Of a DNA stretch of 64,000 nt, positions 1-12,556 are shown piece after piece. A program made the translations under genes and the position numbers. The DNA comes from Rhineura floridana. Its lineage: Eukaryota; Chordata; Lepidosauria; Squamata; Rhineuridae. Every line of letters begins with the position of its first letter. The stretch's first letter is position 1. The notes under the pieces are model-generated. The model saw only the letters and a list, made by a program, of their open reading frames with translations. It did not search any database and was not told where the DNA came from. The DNA lies in the NCBI RefSeq assembly GCF_030035675.1, contig NC_084482.1, positions 225,909,943 to 225,973,942 on the forward strand. Reading direction: 5' to 3'.

Positions 1-194
1 GTGCATTCACTATAGGTGCCCAATTTCCCTGCTTTTTAAAGTTTGACAGAAATATCTGTGGGCTATAGGTACATTCTTAAACCACAAGGTTTTTTTGCCT
101 ATTAGTGAATTATTATATGTTTGCGTATGCCGATTTCAGCCTATTCTCCTAGATCTGTATGTATAATGTAAGCTACATGTAACATATGCGTATA

Positions 195-400
195 TAGTGA
201 AGCATGTTTCCACAAAACTGATATATTTTAAAACTCCAACACAGGGCAGAAACAGGTAACCTCTCTTCTGAAAGCGAGGTCCTTAATTTGCCCCAGTAGC
301 CCAGAGGCTGGTGACCAGATATGGGCAGAAGTTGGAAGCTGATTGGACAATTTATTTAAAATACATCAGCAATAGACCAGTGTGTGCATCTCAATTTAGG
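195..400. repeat. dispersed repeat, copy a (pairs with 6190-6400)
   Basis: This stretch aligns with 6190-6400: both have gcatgtttccacaaaa, a short AT-rich run, aacacagggcaga, a ctgaaag block, ggtgaccagata and then a gaagc(t/c)gat block. The match is gapped and clearly diverged. It may be an unnamed repeat or a copied piece of zinc-finger gene flank; I cannot name a family. Confidence 0.5.
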
Positions 401-810
401 AAAGATGTGAGCATAAAGAAAGCAAAGAGAAATATCTTCTGGATATTTGAATGTAGAGAAGCAGGTCATTGTGTTTCATCCCTGATCCAATCATTTCTCT
501 GTGCCTTGAAATCCTAACAGGTTTTTCCTTTTCTTTCTTATTTGCCCAAACAGGTGAAAGGCAGGAAAAAAGCATTATATGGATTCCTTTGTGGTGTCTT
601 TGTAAACAAGCAAGCACAAAGTGGGAAAAGAGACATCTGGGAATAGAAGTGACTTAAAAGGCAGAAGAAAAATCAATGAAAGAGGAAATCCTGTACTTTG
701 TAGGACGCTGTTATCGATGAACTCTGGATCCCCTAGGAAGATCACTAAGGGAAAAGAAAGGGAAAGTGTCCAGTGTAGGAGAAAATATTAAAAAATAAGC
801 CCAAGTAAAA
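401..810. other. stretch upstream of the zinc-finger array, no clear exon
   Basis: A pyrimidine-rich tract ending in a possible splice acceptor lies near 520-552 on the + strand, followed by a short open frame to 657. No KRAB, SCAN or BTB domain can be read in any frame here. If the finger array belongs to a functional gene its 5' exons must lie further left or are lost. Confidence 0.3.
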
Positions 811-4100
<3,290 letters not shown>

Positions 4101-4867
4101 GGCTGCATCATGGCCCTGCTTTCAGACTATGGCCTTGCAACATTTTATCTGCTCCTAGAAACGGTTGACATGGATGATTTTGAACCCAACTTCCAGAGTA
4201 TTGATTTCAGCAACAAGGAAACCAAATTCAGAGTCAGCTAATGTCTGGGATAGGTGGATAGCTTTCCCTAGTTCTCCATTAATCCCTTGTACCCACTGCC
4301 AACCGATTAAATTCTCACCAAGACACTTACTGTCATGCCATGCTCCTCCTCCCACTCTCTGAGGGATCTTCTCTCTCCTCCAACATAAACAGTAAGCATG
4401 GTTCATTCTTGATTGGCCTGTTTGTCCTTCGTAACAAAATGAAGAAGGATGTTGCTGTCAGATATTAGCTTATACAATTTGGGCAGATGCAAGTCAATAA
4501 ACCTTGACGTGGCTAACATTACTACGTTGCAACCGTTCCTGGGACCTGCTGGTGAAGGACAGGTGGTGGTGGGAACAAGAGCAAGAATAATAATAGGTCC
4601 TGTGATCTTGTTGCCACAGTTGACTTCTGGGCTTGTTGCAGGTTTTGATCATTTTCTTTCTCTGTTGAATGGATCGTTATTGCTGATGAGAAGCTGTTTC
4701 AGATTAGGGTGTTGTTTTTATGCAAGGAGGAATCTATCCCTGCAGCCTTGTGCAAAGGAGGTGGAATATTAAGGTGACGTTGATAAAAGTAACAGAACTG
4801 AGAGTTGACAATTTCTAGATTCACACTAAAAAAAAAGTTTAGAAGATGAGGTTTATCTACATTTGAG
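4101..4867. other. intergenic, nothing recognised
   Basis: No coding pattern, repeat family or RNA gene could be recognised in this 0.77 kb. Short open frames lack any family motif. Confidence 0.4.
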
Positions 4868-5093
4868 AGACAGTGTCATGTGGTGGTTAGAGTGTCAGAC
4901 TGGAGCCTGGACAACCAGGGTTCAAGTGCCTGCTAGGTCATGAAGCTCACTAGGTGACCTCGGGCCAGTTAGCTCAGCCTAACCTAATTCACAGGGTTGT
5001 TGTGAGAATAACATTGGGAGGGGGAGAGCCAAGTTCATATGCCACCTTGAGCTCCTTGCAGGAAAGGTGGGATATAGATGGAATAAACAAACA
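4868..5093 (+). mobile_element. tRNA-derived SINE (squamate type)
   Basis: Pol III-like A box (tggttagagtgtcaga) and B box (ggttcaagtgcc), then a body with catgaagctcac, a ggttgttgtgag word, gccaccttgagctcctt and a LINE-like end (ggtgggatatagatggaataaa). The same family occurs at 22560-22790. Confidence 0.8.
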
Positions 5094-5347
5094 TGCATTT
5101 CTTTTTCAAACACACACTCAATTTATCTGTATGAGAGAAGGCAGATGGGACCAAACCTATATCCTTGTGGTGCTGGCTGTCATGGTTTTTGCTTGAGCTG
5201 GGTTACGGGTTAAAGATACAAAATGGTTGTTTGGTCTTAACTGGGGCTCTTGGGGAGGAGATCGTGGTGAACCTGAGATCCCATCAGAGTTGGCAGCCCC
5301 TACAGGTAAAAAAGGGGGTAGATAGGTAAGTGTCAGACAGAAGGGGT

Positions 5348-5355
<8 letters not shown>

Positions 5356-5380
<25 letters not shown>

Positions 5381-5382
5381 CA
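5356..5382. repeat. (GA)n microsatellite
   Basis: A run of about 13 GA units. Confidence 0.95.
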
Positions 5383-6090
5383 GCTTTGTAGCTGGGACTA
5401 CACAGGCAGAACAAGTGCAGACTCTAAGGAGGCTTGAAGGCCTCTTGGTCCTCCAGGGACTGTCTCTGAGGATCTGCTGTGACACAGCAGATCTTCCACC
5501 TCGTCCATGAATGGGAAACTGCACTAAAGTCCATCAAGCCCAGAATTCCTATTTCCCTCAGATGACAGACAGCTACCGTGGAAAACCCCCAAACGTAGGT
5601 AAAGTTTCAAAGTCTTAATTTTGATTAATTAATTAATATGACAGGTTGTAATCTTGGCAGAGAATAGCTGTTCCCTCTTGTGGCATAAGTGATAAGGTGT
5701 GCATTTGTATTCTCTTTTGTAATTGTTGCTTATATCAGCAAACAGTTTCCTTATATTTCCCCCTTCTTTAGCTGCAGCCAGCACAGCCAACGGGGAGGGA
5801 TGGGGAGAGTTGGAGCCCAACAGCATTTGCAGGGCGAAAAGGTCTCTCTCCAAAAAATGAGGGTTCAGCAAAAAAATCATCGGGGGCAAATGCACAACCA
5901 ACGCAGAGACAGACAAATGCTGGTTGGGCTGTTTATCTGACAACCACAGAACTAGCAAACACCCCCCTATCACTGCAAGACCTTCCCCTTAAAAGAGATT
6001 GAAGCACAGTAGAAAAGGTAGGAGTCCACAGGTGGACTGCCACTCCAAGGCCTGGATGGTTCCGGAATCACCTTTTTGACCCTTATTAAA
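5383..6090. other. intergenic, nothing recognised
   Basis: No gene or clear repeat seen. AT-rich direct words (taattaattaat) near 5627. Confidence 0.4.
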
Positions 6091-6091
6091 A

Positions 6092-6189
6092 GGTAAAGGT
6101 GTCCCCGCACTTGTAGTGCGAGTCATTTCCGACTGTTAGGGTGACAACTTGCGACGTTTACTAGACAGACCATATATACGGGGTGGGAT
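6092..6189 (-). mobile_element. truncated tRNA-derived SINE
   Basis: Matches the 3' part of the full SINE at 10337-10636: aaaggtaaaggtgtcc, the gcgagtc word, then cagaccatatata and ggggtgggattgcc. The tRNA-related head is missing and the sequence runs straight into the 6190-6400 repeat. Confidence 0.75.
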
Positions 6190-6400
6190 TGCCTGTATAT
6201 GCTGCAGCATGTTTCCACAAAATTGGTAAATGTAAAACTGCAACACAGGGCAGACACAACCAGCCCCTCCTGCTGAAAGGGAGTCTTTGCCAATTAGGGA
6301 AGAGGTTGGTGACCAGATACGTCCGGCTAGAAGCCGATAGCCGATTGGAAAAGATCTCAAAGGCCATACATTTAAAGCACATCCACTGCACATTTAAAGC
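6190..6400. repeat. dispersed repeat, copy b (pairs with 195-400)
   Basis: Gapped alignment with 195-400 on the same strand, as described there. Its left edge is the SINE fragment. Confidence 0.5.
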
Positions 6401-6910
6401 ATGTGATTTCCCCAAAGAATTGGGGTCATTTTATAAGCTTCTCTCGTGAAGTGCAGCTAAATTATCAAGGGGATGTTTTAAGGAACCTCCGATTCAATTT
6501 CCTCTCTGCTGCAACCAATCCCCCAGCAGGGGCTTTTGTTTTCCTTCAGTGTCGGCCTTGAGAGTTTAGGGTTAGAAAGCAGAAAAACAGGAGCCCGGGC
6601 AATTGCACACAGCCTCGTAGTAGCTCTGAGGAAGGACGGCACTCCTCTGTCCCTGAGCCTGTGGAGACGAATGGGGCTCTTCCCAGGGGTGTCACTAAGC
6701 AGGTGAGGGGTGCGGACCACACCCGGGTGACACTGAGAGGGGGGTGACACCCAGAGCCACCCCTACCTTAATCTCTGGACTCTCAGCTTCAAATAAAAAA
6801 AAAAACTTAAGTTTCTAGGTCATCTGGTTCCCGAGATATACACCAAAACGTCAGCCCCCCCGCAACTGTTTAATCTATTTTTTAACCGATCTGTATAGCA
6901 GCTTTTAGCC
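6401..6910. other. intergenic, nothing recognised
   Basis: Contains a short A run near 6799. No gene or named repeat could be supported. Confidence 0.35.
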
Positions 6911-7024
6911 AGAGCTTGGAAAAGTTACTTTTTTAAACTACAGCTCCCATCAGCCCCAGCCAGCATGGCCACTGGATTGGGCTGATGGGAGTTATAGTTC
7001 AAAAAATAACTTTTCCAGGCTCTG
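6911..7024. mobile_element. palindromic MITE-like hairpin element
   Basis: Two arms of about 46 bases are inverted copies: one side has ggaaaagttac then ctacagctcccatcagccc, the other gggctgatgggagttatag then aataacttttcc. The actacaactcccatca core is a very common amniote palindromic repeat, probably a non-autonomous DNA transposon. Half copies lie at 16405-16445, 23535-23600, 49365-49405 and 57922-57985. Confidence 0.75.
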
Positions 7025-7579
7025 ACCTCTAATCCCGCCCTTTCAGGATTGTAGCCAATAAGGGGAGCCAGGCTTGTGATTTGTTGACCCAGGCAGTGCT
7101 TAGGCTTCTTTACAACGTCAAAATGGTGGTTTTGAGGTCTTCCGTTTGAGTAAGTAAGAATATGGGTTAAAGTTTTTTTCTCTTGTGTGTAACACGCAGT
7201 CAGACCCTGGGCTGTTGGAGAGGGCAGTGCTTTGAAAACCAGTTATAAATCTGTTTGATTTTTACATTTCATTTTGTCACTAGAGTGGCCAGATCCAAAA
7301 TAAAGGGCAGGATTATGTCACCTTTAAAAGTTGTGTAAAAGAAGGAATTTCAGCAGGTGTAGCTTCAAGCCAGAGCAGCAGGAGGGAAAGAAGTAAGACC
7401 AGCTGCTTGAACTGAGAGACTGTGCTTGTTATTTGCTTGCTACTTCTTTGTGGCATCCTCTTGAGTAGACTTACTGAAGTGGTCAGAGGGCTTCTGTTGG
7501 AAGGGACTACAAGTGAATCAGCAGTTTCCAGCAGCCCTCTATATCGGGCCATTGTTGGAGGCAGGGCTGTAAGAGAGAC

Positions 7580-8165
7580 ACAGGTGGGGGGTTGGCTTGC
7601 TGTTGGCTATGAGGGCCTGTACATGACACTGGGGCAATGAGACAGACTGGGGATGCTGTTGGTGTACTGCCCCCCCTAACTGAGCAGGCAGAGTTGGTCT
7701 CAAGCTTGAGAACCCCATGACATTTGTTTTGAGGGACTTCAGTATCCACACTGAAGCTGCATTGGAATTTCATGGCCTGCAACCATGGGGCTGTCTGTCT
7801 GGGCCAAAGTGTAAGGAAGGGCATACCTTTGTTTTGGTCTTTGCCTCAGTGTGTGAACAGGGCAAGCTGGACATTGAGGGGGGCTTAACTCACCCCACTG
7901 TTACTGTCAGACCACTCTCTGGTAAAGCTTGGACTTATAGTACTAGTCACCTTCGGTAGAACTGGGGGACCTATTGAGATGGTCTGCCCTTGGAGACTTA
8001 TGGAATCCAAAACCAAAGCCAGTGGTGATCCTGTTGAGGTCTTTGTGTCACTATGGAATGCAGATGGGGGTGGGCGCTTGACATGATTGCTCCCAATTGT
8101 CCTGTCCTGCACTGTAGAGCCCAGATTGCTTCCTGGTGTTCTGCGGTGTACCAGGACAACAAAAA
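7580..8165 (+). mobile_element. LINE L2 endonuclease-region remnant
   Basis: In shifting + frames it reads like the C-terminal half of the L2 endonuclease: a LVYCPP word, GLQYPH where family members have GDFNIH, then TLW near the usual DHSLV position and a WNP...P stretch. Several frame changes and stops. No reverse transcriptase follows, so this is an old internal fragment. Confidence 0.5.
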
Positions 8166-8224
8166 CTAAAGTGCAAGTGGTGTAAGATTCAAAGTGAAGC
8201 CAACTGGACATGTGCTAGAGCGCA

Positions 8225-8290
8225 TCATTGCACTTTTTTGGGAGCAGGGTCCCTGTGTCTCCAGCATCCTGTGAGCCAATCGGCATAAAA
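8225..8290. repeat. repeat pair member (with 8980-9045)
   Basis: Shares cacttttttgggagc, gggtccctgtg and gagccaatc-g-cat-aaaa with 8980-9045 on the same strand. Unnamed family. Confidence 0.45.
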
Positions 8291-8599
8291 AGAAGACTGA
8301 GAAGTCTTCTAACATGCTCCCTTGCTCCTTCCTGCTATTTAGAGCCAATCAGAGTGAAATGAGGTGAGTCAGCCACAGAGAAGACTCTCCTCAGTAGCTA
8401 ACACTCTCCCTTTAAAAGCTTACTGGATTGTAGGGATGTCTGTTGTTGTGAGAAAGACATCAACAAGGATCACATTCTCAACCCAGCAGCAAAAAGAAAC
8501 GGTGGGTGGTGGTGGTTGCAACTATCATGGTTCCTGAATTTCTGAATGTGCCACTATACAGCTGCTAAGGAGAAAGAAGCTCACTGGCAGTGTCTACTC

Positions 8600-8663
8600 A
8601 TGCACACACACATGCACACACACATGCACACACACATGCACACACACATGCACACACACATGC
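8600..8663. repeat. 12-bp minisatellite (CA-rich)
   Basis: About five copies of a unit of the form atgcacacacac. Confidence 0.9.
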
Positions 8664-8979
8664 AGTGGGGCAATGCCCCTTCTGCCCAAAGGGGCCAGCC
8701 TCCACTCTTGGGCAGTTATAGCTAACAGAGAAGTCTTGTGCAACTAATCTTCCCTGCAAAAACAAGCTTTTTCTTACAAGGGTAGTGGCAGGAAAGTGCA
8801 CTCAGACATGTGGGTTGACAATATTTGCTCTGAGAAGTCCTCATCTGGTCTCAGGATGAAATCTCTCCACCTTCCGCACAGGGAAGTTCCCCCCTTACTC
8901 AGAACTCTCTCCTCTGACACACCCATACATCAGCTGTGAGTCCAGGGATGTAGTCATCTGGGGTCACAGCGGGTCATAG

Positions 8980-9045
8980 ACCCATCACTTTTTTGGGAGC
9001 TGGGTCCCAGCCAGGTCCCTGTGAACGAGCCAATCAACATGAAAA
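8980..9045. repeat. repeat pair member (with 8225-8290)
   Basis: See 8225-8290. Just right of it, acaataaaatacaatataag-type words occur twice (about 9096 and 9238). Confidence 0.4.
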
Positions 9046-9289
9046 GGGAATGTGTAAACCCTTTGAAATTGCTTTTAACAACAACAACAATAATATGCAA
9101 TAAAATACAATATAAGAAATAAACTTGAAAATTACTGAACCACTTAATGTTTTTTCTGCCTGTTATAGCAATTGTAATACACTGTGCTAGATTATATTCT
9201 ATATAATTCAAATTGTATTGCAATTATTATTACTACTATACAATAAAATACAATATAAGAAATGAAACGAGCACTAAAGACACACTTAA

Positions 9290-9700
9290 TAAGCAACTGG
9301 AATATTTAATGCAGTAGACGTACCGTCTCCCATCTTCAGCCACAGATTATTTATTATTTATTTATTACTTGAATTTATATGCCACTTTTCCATACAAATA
9401 TGCTCAAAGTGGCTTATGAAAATGCAAATGATGACATCAATAGAAATAATTCAAAAACATAACAATCGTTTCAAATAATTTCAAAGCATAACAATCCAAC
9501 AATAACTCCAAATGATTACCTAAACATTATCACATTTAAAGTCATCATAAAACATCACATATCAAATTAATAATGTAACATTTCAATAGTAATAACCCAG
9601 TGAAAGCTCCAGGGTGTTCCAAAGGGCAGGTGCTGCCATGCTAAAACATGTAGGACAAATCTCAAAGCAGGCACATGTGGGCTGTGGCCATCCTGCAAAG
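9290..9700 (-). mobile_element. LINE 3'-end fragment (L2/CR1 type)
   Basis: The (ttta)n run near 9349-9370, then ttgaatttatatgccac and caaagtggctta, are the reversed 3' tail used by many squamate LINEs. Further right aaagggcaggtgctgccat resembles the 3' UTR. Confidence 0.6.
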
Positions 9701-10336
9701 GGCCCCCCTTGAGGAGCACTACCTATCTCCTCACCTAACTCTCCTCAGTGAGGTGAGTCCAGAACCAGGAGGGGGGGAAGCAAAGCAGCACAGTACAGTA
9801 ACTAAGCACAACTGTGCCTTGTACAAACCATATATTGTGCGTCCCCATTGCTATTTGTATAAACCCAGGGTCACAATCCTGACACCCACAACTGTGGTAG
9901 CTATGGTACCCATGAAAGCCTCGATTGGTGCCCTGAGGAAGGTGCTCCAAACCTCTGAGATTTTTAAAAAGTAAGTCTCTAGCCCTTCTACAAAGAAAGT
10001 TATGAAGCAAGATGTGCAGGTGTCCTTGTAAGCGATTTCTGTGAAATGAGCCAGCCTGGCTGCTTCCGACTATCAGTGTTTTTAGCCAATGACTGAAGTC
10101 AGAGCTGTGACTGATGTGAGCTGTTTGGACACCAGGCAACAGGAATCTCTGGGGTCCTGAACAGCTCCTGTTTCCCCTTCCCCTTTGGTGCACTTTTCCT
10201 TCTTATGTCTTATTTTCTAGTAGTCTTTGGAACCTTTGTGGTTTGCTCTTCCTTTGTGCTAGCAACCAGAATGCACTTTTGCTGTGTGGATTCCTTTGAA
10301 ATTAGGTGCTCCCTAGAAGTTATTTTATCCAAATAA
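9701..10336. other. intergenic, nothing recognised
   Basis: No coding family or repeat recognised. A 152-codon open frame on the - strand (9735-10193) has no family motif and is not supported. Confidence 0.35.
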
Positions 10337-10636
10337 AAGGTAAAGGTGTCCCCCACTTATAGAGCGAGTCGTTTTTGACTCTTAGGGTGATGTCTTGCAA
10401 CGTTTACAAGGCAGACCATATATATGGGGTGGGATTGCCAGTTCCTTCCCTGGCCTTTCTTTACCCCCCAGCATATGCCGGGTACTCATTTTACCGACCA
10501 CGGATGGATGGAAGGCCGAGTGGACCTCGACCCCTTTTACCGGAGATTCGACTTCCTCCTTCCATTGGAATCGAACTCCGGCTGTGAGCAGAGCTTCGAC
10601 TGCTTTACCGCCGCTTACCACTCTGCGCCACGGAGG
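10337..10636 (-). mobile_element. full-length tRNA-derived SINE
   Basis: Read on the - strand it starts with a tRNA-like head: A box tggcgcagagtgg and B box ggagttcgattcc. The body runs through ggtaaaatgagtacccg and ends in ggacacctttaccttt. This is a widespread squamate family, also truncated at 6092-6189. Confidence 0.85.
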
Positions 10637-10779
10637 ATCTTTTTATACAAATACTAATACGCAATAAATGCAGGAGGATGTTAAAGATCCCCAACCTTCA
10701 AAGGGCAAATGCAAAATGTGAAAACTTTGCATAGAGGCTTAGGCATGTCTTTTGCTATGCAGGAGCGGTTGTCCAGGCA

Positions 10780-10900
10780 CTCTCTAAGGATTCATCCTAC
10801 AGTTAACTTGAAGTATAATGGTATACATGCCTACTTCAGAAGTAAGTCTCTCTTTAATGGGGCTTACTCCCAGGTAAGTGGGTACAGGATGGCAGCCTAG
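10780..10900. repeat. short dispersed reptile repeat (aagtaagtc type)
   Basis: Contains acttcagaagtaagtc and ggggcttactcccaggtaag, near-inverted words typical of a short repeat widespread in reptiles that ends in aggatggcagcc. Probably a non-autonomous DNA transposon; the family is not certain. Confidence 0.5.
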
Positions 10901-11645
10901 GCTTTGGTTTAGGATTGGCATTGGAGTTGTTGTGCCATTAACAGCAGTATCTCCAGGACTAGCGGGGCATAGCTGACATCCCATGATAAACATGAGGTTG
11001 TCCAGGGGCAAGTGGGCAGAAAATCAGCACTGACTGTACTTTCCCTAATTTTCTGTTATGCCATGCCCCCAAGGCAGTCATGTTGTGACTGGCATCCTTA
11101 GCACTCTCGCAAAATTCCAAATATACCCCCTGGCCCAAAATGTTTGGTGCCTCCAGCATAAGCTATAAACAATCAAACAAAAAAAGGAATATGCAGGACA
11201 GTCTTGTTCTTTAAACTGTTAATCAGATTATTCACAAACGCTTACAATGCATACATGGATGTGATCCACTCTGGGTGTCTTGTTCAAAAGTTGTGAAACA
11301 AAGAACAGTAAACGTTGTTGGTGATGATCTTAACCTGCCTAAGTGTGCAGTATTTCCTAGAAAATAAGTGATTGTGCAGATCAGTCAGGGTGATCCTATA
11401 TGAACATTATCAGCATTAATACTGTTGTGGCTGCTCGGATAATAGTGGGAATCAGGCTGTGATAGAGCAATGCGTGCGAAACATTAAACCCAAAGGACCT
11501 GTGGCCACTGCAGAGTGATTGTGCATTAATTATGTATATATAAAAAGAGAGATTTATGTCTAAAGAGCTATATTCCCAAGAGATCCATGTGGATTTCATT
11601 ACTTGTGTGCTGGACAACAATTGTCAAAACTGAATATGTTAACAA

Positions 11646-12556
11646 TCAGATGCCATCTTTAGTTTTTGTCCTCAGGTGCTCCTTTGTATTCAGGTCAGGC
11701 CTGAGTACAATAATGTAGCACTTGGAGATGAAGATGCAGCCCAGGAGCCCAGCACTGGAGGCCAAGATGGAGAAGACCTGTACGGCTACCATGTATTTCC
11801 CCTTCGTGCTCAGGTAGGTGGGCACAAAGGACACCCAAACACTGCAGAAGACCAGCATGCTGAAGGTGATCAGCTTGGCTTCATTGAAGGCCCCAGGCAG
11901 CTTCCTGGCCATGAAAGCCACCATGAAGCAGATGGCAGCCAGGAAGCCCATGTAGCCGAGGGCACCATAAAACATGGCAACAGACCCTTCATTGCATTGC
12001 AGGATGATTTCTGCAGGCTGGGAGTGCTTGTCAGACTCTGGGAATGGAGGAGAGATGCCCAGCCAGATGGTGCAGATGACAACTTGGACACTGGAACAGG
12101 AAATGACAATGGAGTTGGCCAGACTCTTCCCCAGCCATCTCCTCGCTTTGTTCCCTGGCTTTGTGGCCAGGAAGGCCAGCACCACAGTGATGGTTTTTGC
12201 CAAAATAGAAGAGACGGCAACTGAGAAGATGATGCTGAAGGCCGTTTGTCGGAGAAGGCAGGTCAGTTTCCTTGGCCTGCCAATGAAGAGGAAGGAAGAC
12301 AAAATGGAGAGCAGGAGGGAGACAAGAAGGATATAGGAGAGGTCCCTGTTGTTGGCTTTCACTATTGGAGTTTCAAGGAATTTAATGAAGATTCCTAACA
12401 CACAGCCTGTAATTAAGGATAAGAATAGGGCAAAGGAAGGCAAGAGGATCCCCAAATGTTCTTCATAAGCCAGGAAGGTTATGATCTTTGGGATACACTG
12501 ATCTTGGTCCTTATTTGGATATTGATCTTCTGGACATTTGGTGCAATGATCTGCAT
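11646..12556 (-). CDS. V2R copy 1 exon 6: seven-helix domain
   Basis: Acceptor TTTCCAG|AT completes aspartate 558. Starts [17 protein letters not shown], then the helices, and ends LRTKTKDGI before TGA. The class C core [14 protein letters not shown] is intact. Compared with copy 2, 16 residues differ over the last 269, many in the second extracellular loop ([12 protein letters not shown] against [12 protein letters not shown]). Confidence 0.92.

Noticed and set aside
4868-5093. tRNA genes at A/B boxes (4868, 10600, 22560, 29145, 29487)
   Set aside because: No cloverleaf can be drawn and each is followed by a SINE body and tail.
5157-5524. Serine/leucine-rich frames
   Set aside because: They come from the (GA)n microsatellite at 5356-5382.
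11676-12336. Open frames antisense to the V2R seven-helix exon (182 and 120 codons), repeated in unit 2
   Set aside because: Shadows of a conserved coding exon; repetition in unit 2 follows from the duplication.
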